Source: CAVUOA01 sp963742955
GTDB taxonomy: Bacteria; Bacteroidota; Ignavibacteria; Tepidaquicellales; OLB5
Direction of reading: 5' to 3'
Assembly: GCA_963742955.1 (NCBI GenBank)
Contig: CAVUOA010000008.1
Coordinates: forward strand, 1-64,000
Length of the DNA stretch: 64,000 nt
Part shown: positions 56,177-64,000 of the stretch, in pieces
Position numbering within the stretch: position 1 is the stretch's first letter
Layout of the letters: each line of letters begins with the position of its first letter
The notes under the pieces: generated by a model
Databases searched by the model: none
What the model was told of the DNA's origin: nothing
What the model saw: the letters and a program-made list of their open reading frames with translations, nothing else
Position numbers and translations under genes: made by a program

Positions 56177-58274
56177 ATGAGCACGAAAAGACTTAACTTT
56201 TTAATTGGTTTTTTTGTATTTCTTGTTACGTTTGCAGTATTTATTAAAACACTTGCTCCGACTGTCTGGTTTATAGACAGCGGCGAGCTCGCTGCCGTTG
56301 CTTCAACGCTTGGTATAGCACATCCCACAGGATACCCGCTTTTTACATTAATCGGTCATTTATTCTCGATACTTCCAATATCGAAAAGCGAGGTTTATAA
56401 CCTAAACCTTATGAGCGCTTTTTTCTGCTCCCTCGCATCATTTATGTTCGTTTTCTTTTTGAATTATGTTTTAAAGCATCAATCGCTGACTGTCAATACC
56501 TGAAAAAGGGAAAAAACAGGCTCCGCGCACAGCTGAGAAATTTACATTGCCGCCGGTAATCTCGTACGGAATAATAATTTTTACTTCGCTTATACTTGCA
56601 TTTTCAAGGACGTTCTGGGATTCGGCTAATTCGGTTGAAGTCTACCCTATTCATGTTTTCTTTCTTGTTACTCTTAATGCTGCTGTTTCTAAAAGCAATT
56701 TTCGAAAAACCTGATTCGGATAGAGGATTTATATCTCAAAATAAATATTATCTGCTTGTTTGCTTTTGTGCTGGGGCTTTCTTTCACCAATCACCTTACA
56801 ACTATCCTGCTCGCGCCGGCATGTTTAACCTTGTTCATTGTTGAAAATGCACATGACAGAAAAAAAATGTTCAAATTGCTGGGGGCAATGGCAGTATGTT
56901 TTATTATCGGATTAACACCGTATATATATCTGCCGCTTAGGGCAAATATGCACCCGATATTTATTTGGGGAAACCCGTACAACTTTGAAAGATTCTACTG
57001 GCATGTAACAGGCAAACAGTTTTCGGTTTGGATATTCAGCGCGCAGGGTTCTATCCCGGTATTTTTATTTCTTATTGTAACACTAATTACTCTTTCGGCA
57101 GTAGGTTTGGTTAAACAAAAAACTTTGAACAAGAACTACCACATTATTGCATTTTCAGCTATGGCAGTTCTAACTTACCTGCTTCTTTCAAATGCAAATG
57201 AAGTTGTAGGAAAACAGTTTAACAGATTCACAGACTCGCTATGGGGTGAATACGGAAAAGGGTTAATATTATTTGCAATACCCGGAATTTACCGCCTGTC
57301 AAAATTTAATACAAAAATATTTTATTTTACATTTCTTACTTTCTTCGGGTGTGTATTGTATTCTGTAAATTATGATATTCACGATATATTTTCTTACTTC
57401 CTGCTGGCATACATATCAATTTCCGTCTGGATAGGGTTCGGCGCGTTATTACTGTATGAAAAACTCTTAGGAAAAGAAAAAAATCAGCTCTATAGGATAG
57501 TATTTGCCTCATTTCTTGTTATAATGAGTATAATTGCTGTTTCAACCAATTATAAGGAAAATGACGAAAGCAAAAATTATTACGTTGAGCAGTATACAAT
57601 GAATATCTTCAAAAACGTTGAGCCAAACGGGATTGTAATATCATCGCAGTGGGATTTTTGGGTATCGGCAAGCTGGTACTATCATTTCGTAAAGCACATC
57701 AGACCTGACATCGCTGTCATAGATAAGGAACTTGCTTAGAAGGAGCTGGTATTTTGTATTTCTTGAAAGGAATTACCCTGATATTTACAGTCATTCAAAA
57801 CCTGAAATAGACAAATTTCTTCCTGAACTTTACAAGTTTGAACACGGTATACCGTATGATACAAAATATATAATGCAGCTCTTCAGCGAGATGCTGACAA
57901 GCTTTGTTACAAATAACCCCGGAAGAAGAATTTACGATACATGGGAAATAGAACAAAACAAAAACGAACCGTTCGCGCAGGATTTCAAAAGGGTACCTGA
58001 CGGACTTATTTTCAGGCTTGTTGATAAAGATTCTGTGCAAAATAATGTCATAAAAGATTATAAAACGTATGATTTCTCGTTTACACCAACCGATAATACC
58101 GATTACTACCACCAGACCCTTATGCTTTCATACGCATCTATGCTGACCGGTTCGGCAAGTTATCTTGTCTCTGTGAACCGGCTAGATGAGGCAAAAAAAT
58201 ATATCAATCTCGCTTTAACCGCTTTACCGACATATCCTCAGGCGCTTGAGCTGAAAAGAAAATTTAATTTATAA
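56177..58274 (+). CDS. DUF2723 integral membrane protein (several frameshifts)
   Basis: ~698 aa restored. DUF2723 hallmark near the start: LAPTVWFIDSGELAAVASTLGIAHPTGYPLFTLIGHLF. Around ten membrane helices follow. After 56503 the reading changes frame (APRTAEKFTLPPVISYG ... FSRTFWDSANSVEVYP ... LFLKAIFEKPDSD) and again before 56756 (SFTNHLTTILLAPACL), then near 57735 (DKELA/LRRSWYFVFLERNYPDI). The C-terminal soluble domain ends in a TPR-like VNRLDEAKKYINLALTAL. The family resembles protein O-mannosyl/glycosyltransferases of the GT-C fold, but its reaction is unproven. The OMP gene follows 10 bp downstream. Confidence 0.82.
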
Positions 58275-58284
58275 TATACAGTAC

Positions 58285-59758
58285 TTGAGGCTAACAAAAA
58301 TAATTTCCCTTGCATTTGTTTTAACTAACATTTGTTTCGCGCAGCAGGATTCAGACCAAAAATCGGAGTCAGCCCGCGATTCACTGCTTAACTCCATAAA
58401 AAAAAGAGATTCTATTGTAACCCTTATTAACGATAAACCTCAATATGTCGATTCCCTTGATTTGATTGTGAAAGACATTATAATTACGGGCAATGATGTA
58501 ACAAAAGATGAAATCATTCTCCGTGAAATGCAGCTTAAAAAAAATAAAGCGTTCACATCGAAAAAATATGAACATGACCTGCGGAGTATTTATAACTTAA
58601 GGCTTTTTTTAAAAGTTGATATTATACCAATTCCCGTATCGGATAAAGAAGTTGTAGTAAACGTAGACGTGCAGGAAAAATGGTATATTCTGCCTCTGCC
58701 CCATGGCGGGCTTGAAGAAGGTGAGTGGAAAAAACTCTGGGTCGGGTTAAACCTGAGATGGGAGAATTTCAGAGGGAGAAATGAAACGGTATCCTTAAGC
58801 TTTAGAGTTTTTTATAACCCCGCTATAAGATTCTCTTATTCGGTACCGTGGATAGGTGAAAAAGCTCATCTATATTCTTCAATTGGCTTCGGGTACGAGA
58901 AAACCAGGAACCAGAGCCTTGAAGCGCTGGGCAAGCCTACAGGCGGCGAAACTATCAGGTATAACGATTCTAACTTTGATTATTTCAGGTTTAATGCTTT
59001 ATGGACAATAGGGAAATATATTACTGACGGGGTTTCTCTTTTTACTGATGCCGGTTATGATTACCTTCGTGTTTCACAATATGCCCCCGGAAGAACACTC
59101 TCTCCTGCAGGAAAAGACAAGTATATAACACTTGGCGCAGGTTTGCATTTTGATTCACGCGATATTTATGATTTTGCTACAAAAGGGTATTATATCAAAA
59201 CAAGCTTTACACGCTACGGCTTCATTGATAAATCGATTAATTTCGGCAGGTTTAATTTTGAGTCTCAAAGCTTTATCCCGTTTTATTTATCGAAGAAATA
59301 CTATATAACACTTGCTTCCAGGTTATATACAAGCCAATCAATTGGCGCTGTAGTTCCGTTGTATAACCATGAATTTCTTGGGTACGGAGAAAACTATGTA
59401 AGGGGATGGAAAAATTTTGCTTATGAAGGTGAAAATGTTTTAACATCTTATAACGAGATGAGAATTCCTATTTTTCAGCCGGATTATATAAAAGCAGATA
59501 AAATTGCCATTCTGAGGGATTTGCCAATTGTAAAAAAACTTGAATTAAAACACGGTTTGTATTTCACCATGTTTTATGATATTGGCAGTGTTTGGAATAA
59601 TAATGATAATTTAAGAAATGTACGCTTCCGCTCAGGCGCCGGCATCGGTTTGGATTTTATTCTTGCCATTCGGATATATTATAAGAACCGATTGGGCATT
59701 CAGAATTAATAAACCAGTTGTCGGTGAGCTTGGACTGAGCCTCAACGCTAAATTTTGA
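58285..59758 (+). CDS. BamA/TamA-type outer-membrane protein with POTRA domain (one frameshift near the end)
   Basis: 490 aa restored. TTG start at 58285 (MRLTKIISLAFVLTNICFAQ, a signal peptide). One POTRA-like domain (IIITGNDVTKDEIILREMQL ... VNVDVQEKWYILPLP), then a 16-strand Omp85-type barrel with LGAGLHFDSRDIYDFATKGYYI and NHEFLGYGENYVRGW. The continuous frame stops at 59709. Dropping one base near 59667 gives FILPFGYIIRTDWAFRINKPVVGELGLSLNAKF with stop 59756-59758. The terminal Phe is the expected barrel sorting signal. It may assemble or translocate outer-membrane proteins; it is a short paralogue rather than the main BamA. Confidence 0.82.
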
Positions 59759-59770
59759 CGTTAGCTAAAA

Positions 59771-60490
59771 ATGGAATATTATTTTACTCAGCCGGAAAAT
59801 GTTTCCGGTGAACAGTTTAACTATCACAGGTGATGAATGTAAGCATCTCGCCAGGGTGCTTCGTAAGAATTCAGGCGAAATTATTTATGTAACGGACGGA
59901 AACAAGAATCTGTATAAAACTCAGATCGAGAAATACTTAAAGATAATATTAATGTTCGATACTTGAAAAGCATTTCGATGTAAACGAACCCGAAATAAAA
60001 GTAATCCTTTACCCCGCCCTTATAAAAAATCCGTCAAGATTTGAATTTATTATTGAAAAATCCGTTGAGCTGGGAGTGCATGAAATAACTCCTTCATATA
60101 ACGAACATGTTATTAACAAATCACAGGATAAGACGGACGGTGGCAGTCAATTGCACTTTCGGCAATGAAACAATCACAGACGATGTTTTCTTCCAAAGGT
60201 AAATTCTCCGGTTAATTTTGAGATATTAATAGATTCACAGGAGAAAAATGACCTGAAAATTATTGCTGATGAAAGAAGTATTCGAAAACAACATTTTCGG
60301 CAGATGAGCTGAAAAACCTGATTCACAGAAACAGAAACGTGTCATTATTTACGGGACCTGAGGGAGGATTTTCACTGAGGAAATTGAATATGCTGTTAAA
60401 AAAGGATTTGTTATATTGAATCTTGGTGAACGAAAGCTCAGAAGCGAAACGGCTGCAATTGCTGTATTAAGTATCATTTTGACAAAATAA
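59771..60490 (+). pseudogene. rsmE: 16S rRNA m3U1498 methyltransferase RsmE, broken into many frames
   Basis: ATG 59771 opens MEYYFTQPENVSGEQF. Other frames supply ITGDECKHLARVLRKNSGEIIYVTDGN, then EKHFDVNEPEIKVILYPALIKNPSRFEFIIEKSVELGVHEITPSYNEH, ILIDSQEKNDLKI and, at the end, GPEGGFS.EEIEYAVKKGFVILNLGERKLRSETAAIAVLSIILTK to TAA 60488-60490. The SPOUT-fold SAM motif GPEGGF and LGxRxLRxETA are diagnostic for RsmE. At least five single-base changes are needed over 720 bp, the worst density in the window. The original length is ~240 aa, as expected. Decay or poor consensus cannot be separated here. Confidence 0.8.
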
Positions 60491-60492
60491 CT

Positions 60493-60525
60493 AAACATCC
60501 GAAGTCTTAAAGACCTCGGATGTTT
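60493..60525 (+). terminator. Terminator after rsmE
   Basis: Stem AAACATCCGA / TCGGATGTTT with an inner GTC...GAC pair set, T-rich after it. Confidence 0.7.
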
Positions 60526-60595
60526 CAAAATCATTGAATATTTTCTGCATAAAGCCTATATTTGTTTATATTTTCTAAAATTTTAAAATTTTATC

Positions 60596-61603
60596 ATGCC
60601 TGAAGTCCTGATAGACGTTCAAAACCTGAAGAAATACTTTCCGATTAAAAAAGGGATTTTCTCCAAAACCATCGGATATGTAAAAGCCGTTGACGATGTT
60701 TCATTCAAAATAAAAAAAGGCGAGACACTGGGATTAGTTGGCGAATCCGGCTGCGGAAAAACCACAATCGGCAGAACTATTCTCCGTTTAATTGAACCTA
60801 CCGGGGGAAAAGTACTTTTTGAGGGCAAAGACGTTACTGCAATGAATTCCAAAGACCTGAAGCAAATCAGGAAGGAAATGCAGATTATTTTTCAGGACCC
60901 GTATTCATCATTGAATCCGCGCATGACCGTTGGCGGCATGATATCGGAAATTTTGAAATATCATCATATAGCCGAAGGTGAAGCCGCCGAAAAAAGAACT
61001 TTTGAAATACTTGATATGGTTGGCTTATCAAGACTGCAGGCAAGACGATATCCGCATGAATTTTCAGGCGGTCAGAGACAGCGAATCGGCGTTGCAAGAG
61101 CAATTTCAGTTGAGCCGAAGTTTATAGTATGCGATGAACCTGTTTCGGCATTGGACGTATCAATTCAATCACAGATTATTAATCTTTTGCAGGATTTGCA
61201 GAAAGAACTTGGATTAACTTACCTGTTTATATCGCATGACCTCTCTGTTGTTGAACATATTAGTGACAGGGTTTCGGTTATGTACCTCGGGCAGATTGTA
61301 GAAATTGCAGATGTAAAAGAATTATATGCAAATACAATGCATCCTTATTCACAGGCATTGTTATCTGCTGTTCCTGTGCCCGACCCGAAATTTAAACGAA
61401 ACAGGATAATATTAACGGGTGACGTTCCTTCACCTGCAAATGTTCCTTCAGGATGTTATTTCCATCCCCGCTGCCCAAAAATTATTAAAGGTGAATGTGA
61501 GAATATAAGACCTGTTCTTGCTTCCGTAAACCAGACTGACCACGAAGTAAAATGCATTCTGTATCCTGAAAGCTATCCTAAAGCAGAACAGGAAGCAGCT
61601 TAA
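60596..61603 (+). CDS. ABC transporter ATP-binding protein, OppF/DppF type
   Basis: 335 aa. Walker A GESGCGKTT, Q-loop FQDPYSSLNPR, signature SGGQRQRIGVAR, Walker B FIVCDEPVSALD, H-loop FISHDL, and the C-terminal oligopeptide-transporter extension with SGCYFHPRCP. It would energise uptake of oligopeptides with permeases and an OppD partner, but neither is nearby. It is an orphan in this window, flanked by terminators, so it is a single-gene transcript. Uninterrupted. Confidence 0.92.
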   Translation: MPEVLIDVQNLKKYFPIKKGIFSKTIGYVKAVDDVSFKIKKGETLGLVGESGCGKTTIGRTILRLIEPTGGKVLFEGKDVTAMNSKDLKQIRKEMQIIFQDPYSSLNPRMTVGGMISEILKYHHIAEGEAAEKRTFEILDMVGLSRLQARRYPHEFSGGQRQRIGVARAISVEPKFIVCDEPVSALDVSIQSQIINLLQDLQKELGLTYLFISHDLSVVEHISDRVSVMYLGQIVEIADVKELYANTMHPYSQALLSAVPVPDPKFKRNRIILTGDVPSPANVPSGCYFHPRCPKIIKGECENIRPVLASVNQTDHEVKCILYPESYPKAEQEAA

Positions 61604-61624
61604 GAGTGTATTGAGAAAAGTTTC

Positions 61625-61657
61625 AGAGATTCCATTTTTTTAAAAGATGGAATCTCT
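61625..61657 (+). terminator. AGAGATTCC hairpin, copy 3, as terminator of the ABC gene
   Basis: Stem AGAGATTCCAT / ATGGAATCTCT with a T/A-rich inner part and TTTTTATT after it. Its position just after the ABC gene and the following T-run suit a terminator. Same family as 36257 and 39897. Confidence 0.8.
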
Positions 61658-61680
61658 TTTTTATTAGTCTGGCTTTTACC

Positions 61681-62139
61681 TTACTCTCCCTGGTTTAAAA
61701 TGATAATCCCGTAGTAATATGTTTCTTTGGTGTGTTTGTTGAAATTTAAACACCATTTGGATAGCTCTTTTGGGGTGAGATATTTTTTTACCCGTTTCTG
61801 TTCAGGGTCAATTACTTCAAGATATTTATTGCTGTAGTCTGTTACGCTAATCCAGTGGTCTTCATGGTCGGTCAGAATAATCAGTTTGTTATCCCGTTTA
61901 AGATTGTAAACAACTCTTTGCTTAAAGGCAGATTCGCTTTTGTTGTACAGCACTTTATAATTATATCCGAGTCCTTTAATCGCTCTTATTAATTTTTTCT
62001 CGCTGGTGCCGTTCATTCTGTCCGAATGAGTGAACGTTCTAATTTTTCTCTCGGAATGGTTGAACCCCATCGAAAGAAGTGCGTTTCTTAATGAAGCCGG
62101 TCCGCACGTGAATGCTGTTTCCTGTTTGTGAAATGTCAT
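61681..62139 (-). CDS. C39-like cysteine peptidase domain protein
   Basis: 152 aa from ATG 62139; the frame is open to a TTG at 62235 (+32 residues) but without a ribosome site. Papain-like bacteriocin-processing fold: nucleophile Cys12 in QETAFTCGPASLRNALLSMG, His95 in DHEDHWISV, Asp111 in EVIDPEQ. In ABC bacteriocin exporters this domain cleaves double-glycine leaders. Here it stands alone, without membrane or ATPase domain, and no leader peptide was seen nearby. Stand-alone C39-like proteins may process or bind small peptides, or may be pseudoenzymes. Confidence 0.72.
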   Translation of the reverse strand: MTFHKQETAFTCGPASLRNALLSMGFNHSERKIRTFTHSDRMNGTSEKKLIRAIKGLGYNYKVLYNKSESAFKQRVVYNLKRDNKLIILTDHEDHWISVTDYSNKYLEVIDPEQKRVKKYLTPKELSKWCLNFNKHTKETYYYGIIILNQGE

Positions 62140-62493
62140 TGAAGTTTCTTTCTCTTTACCTGTCTTTTCAAATCCTGTAATTTGGGATTTGGGCAATCCC
62201 GTCAACCTTCCAAATTGCCGAACATAATATTCCAATACTATATAAAATTTTTGGTATTGATTGAGGTGTTTTTCTTAAAAATATCGTCTAAACATAAAAT
62301 TCAGCATAAACCTATAATAATCATTATTAGCATAACTCTCTGTAATAACGATATTTAGATTATTGAGAAAATTTTCTCTTTACAATTATTTACAATTCAG
62401 AGAATTAAAATTTAACGTTTTTTTGCAATTTTTAGGCTATGGAACGATAAATGGATATGTAATATTTAATTTTATAAAGATTTTAGTGCTATA
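62140..62493. other. AT-rich intergenic region
   Basis: About 350 bp between divergent genes with many stops; possibly the N-terminal extension of the C39-like gene. No hairpin or repeat stood out. Confidence 0.5.
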
Positions 62494-64000
62494 ATGATTA
62501 GAGTAATACTGATTTCTTTATTTATGTTTTTCCTCTTTGCCTTCAATGAAACCTCTTCACAGGAAACAGGAACAATTACGGGCAAAGTGTTTAAGCTAAT
62601 TGAATCCAATAAAGACGAACCGCTTGAAGGAGTTAATATTATTTTATCATCAGAATCAAAATCAGTTAAGCTAAATACTGTTACTGATTCCAAAGGTACT
62701 TATATTTTAAGTAACGTGCCTTCGGGAAATTACAATATTAAGGCTGATATGGTGGGTTACAAGCCGAGCGGAAAAAGTAATATAGAAATTAAAGCAGGAG
62801 ATACTTTGAAAATTGATTTCCTGCTCAACGAAGAAACGTATACAACCGAAGAAATAGATATTATATCAGAACGTTTCCGGCAGGCGCAAAATGATATGAG
62901 AACAAGCCTGATAAATGTATCTCCGCGTACGTCTAAAACACTGCCGGGGGTTGGTGAAGATGTTTTGCGTTCGCTTCAAACTCTGCCCGGTGTAACCGCG
63001 CCGAATGATTTTTCTTCACAGCTTGTTATCAGAGGAAGCGGTCCCGACCAGAACCTGATAATTATGGATGATGTGGAAATTTTTAATCCTTACAGGCTTT
63101 ACGGCGTGTTCAGCATGTTCAATCCCGAAACTCTCTCCGAAATTGACCTCATAACCGGTGGATTTCCTGCTAAGTACGGTGACAGGCTTTCGGCTGTGCT
63201 GGATGTAACAAACAAAGAGGGTTCAAGAAAAAAATGGCTTACAGGCGTTACTAATATTAACATAGCAAATGCAAACCTTGTATTCAGCGGCAAAATGCCG
63301 TTTAAAAATCTGCCGGGTTCATGGATACTTTCTTCAAGAAGAACTTATTACGATTTGATATTAGCCCCCTTTGCCAAGAAAGCAGGATTAATAGATGAAA
63401 GCGCCTCATTCCCTGCATTTGAAGATATTCAGGCAAAGCTTTCATTCGGCCCGTTTAAATCAAGCAAGTTTAATGTTAACGCAATATTCTCAAAAGACGG
63501 CGTAGATATAGTTCCCGGAAATTCAAAAGAGCTTTCAGACAGCATTTCTGTAAGAGACGTTACGTTAAATGATGTTGTAAGCGCTTCGTGGCATTATGCG
63601 CCGTCGACTAATTTCCTGAGCAAAACAACTCTTTCGTGGTACCGCAACTCCGGTGATGCAAACTTCGGCGGCTCACTGCTTGACCCTGTAATTGACAGAG
63701 AATCTTACACTCCCGAAATGCGTGACAGCTTAAGAGCATTAGGGTTGTATCTCGGAATGACATTTTCCTCAAAATATATTTTTAGAAAATATTCACTTGT
63801 TAATAACACTATTTTTAATTCAAAAAATAATAAAATTGAAATCGGCGGCGGAGCAGATATAATCAAAACTGACCTTCAGTTTCAGCTGCAATTAGATGAC
63901 AGGCTGAAGGCTTTGCTTCAAAATAACCCTAATTTCAGCGCGTTCGATAACAGCTTTATTGAAGGCAAAAACTACTGGCGGACTCATTTATATGCACAAG
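62494..64000 (+). CDS. TonB-dependent receptor with carboxypeptidase-regulatory-like domain (cut by window end)
   Basis: The open frame runs from ATG 62494 to the edge: 502 codons. A signal peptide (MIRVILISLFMFFLFAFNETSSQ) is followed by a CarboxypepD-reg-like/DUF4480 domain (GTITGKVF ... GVNIILSSESKSVKLNTVTDSKGTYILSNVPSGNY ... VGYKPS). The TonB plug domain has LPGVGEDVLRSLQTLPGVTAPNDFSSQLVIRGSGPDQNLIIMDDVEIFNPYRL and VLDVTNKEGS. The beginning of the beta-barrel follows. It imports large substrates or displays surface functions; the ligand is unknown. The reading frame is intact throughout. Confidence 0.93.
   Translation, partial: MIRVILISLFMFFLFAFNETSSQETGTITGKVFKLIESNKDEPLEGVNIILSSESKSVKLNTVTDSKGTYILSNVPSGNYNIKADMVGYKPSGKSNIEIKAGDTLKIDFLLNEETYTTEEIDIISERFRQAQNDMRTSLINVSPRTSKTLPGVGEDVLRSLQTLPGVTAPNDFSSQLVIRGSGPDQNLIIMDDVEIFNPYRLYGVFSMFNPETLSEIDLITGGFPAKYGDRLSAVLDVTNKEGSRKKWLTGVTNINIANANLVFSGKMPFKNLPGSWILSSRRTYYDLILAPFAKKAGLIDESASFPAFEDIQAKLSFGPFKSSKFNVNAIFSKDGVDIVPGNSKELSDSISVRDVTLNDVVSASWHYAPSTNFLSKTTLSWYRNSGDANFGGSLLDPVIDRESYTPEMRDSLRALGLYLGMTFSSKYIFRKYSLVNNTIFNSKNNKIEIGGGADIIKTDLQFQLQLDDRLKALLQNNPNFSAFDNSFIEGKNYWRTHLYAQ

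Overview
The window looks like chromosomal DNA of an Ignavibacteriota (Bacteroidota/Chlorobi-group) bacterium. Five genes end in the T9SS type A C-terminal sorting domain with the Ignavibacteria-style motif 'NYPNPFNP(S/T)T', several encode beta-propeller surface proteins, there is a DUF2723 membrane protein, and the DNA is AT-rich. Genus cannot be fixed from sequence alone.

Layout. 1-2.8 kb: a broken fibronectin-III remnant and a secreted T9SS protein. 2.9-4.8 kb: glmS (amino-sugar supply for the envelope). 4.9-11.7 kb, minus strand: lipoprotein, upp, rel (ppGpp synthetase/hydrolase), a PD40 beta-propeller protein and an M28 peptidase, probably one operon. 11.9-12.9 kb: a SAM methyltransferase followed by yjbQ. 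13-17.7 kb: a 995-aa T9SS protein divergent from a helical-repeat protein. 17.7-19.4 kb: a broken secreted protein of unknown family and tRNA-Asp with a duplicated 3' end. 19.6-23.9 kb: accessory enzymes including a rifampin ADP-ribosyltransferase (Arr). 24-27.2 kb: an outer-membrane barrel and katG. 27.6-33.5 kb: small enzymes and membrane proteins, then Ku and LigD for non-homologous end joining. 33.8-43.7 kb: three T9SS proteins interleaved with two further helical-repeat proteins. 43.7-46.1 kb: an MBOAT/SGNH O-acyltransferase pair. 46.3-50.3 kb: DinB, glnS and a DUF6600-like Trp/Asn-rich protein. 50.3-51.4 kb: a gene-free repeat cluster. 51.4-54.5 kb: TolR/TolR/TolQ, STAS and adk. 54.8-61.6 kb, plus strand: cytochrome c lipoprotein, a CADD-type pABA synthase homologue, DUF2723, a BamA-like barrel, rsmE and an ABC ATPase. 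61.7-64 kb: a C39-like peptidase and a TonB-dependent receptor cut by the window edge.

A dominating property is the large number of frame breaks. About 17 loci, including normally essential genes (glmS tail, glnS), are interrupted, mostly by what looks like a single extra base and sometimes in a homopolymer. The protein homology continues smoothly across each break. The simplest reading is uncorrected consensus errors rather than genuine pseudogenes, so spans below are given for the whole reconstructed gene.

No CRISPR array, transposase, phage or complete defence island was seen. The most interesting candidates are the threefold pairing of T9SS beta-propeller genes with divergent helical-repeat genes, the CADD-family enzyme, the tRNA-Asp 3'-end direct repeat, and several families of palindromic intergenic repeats.
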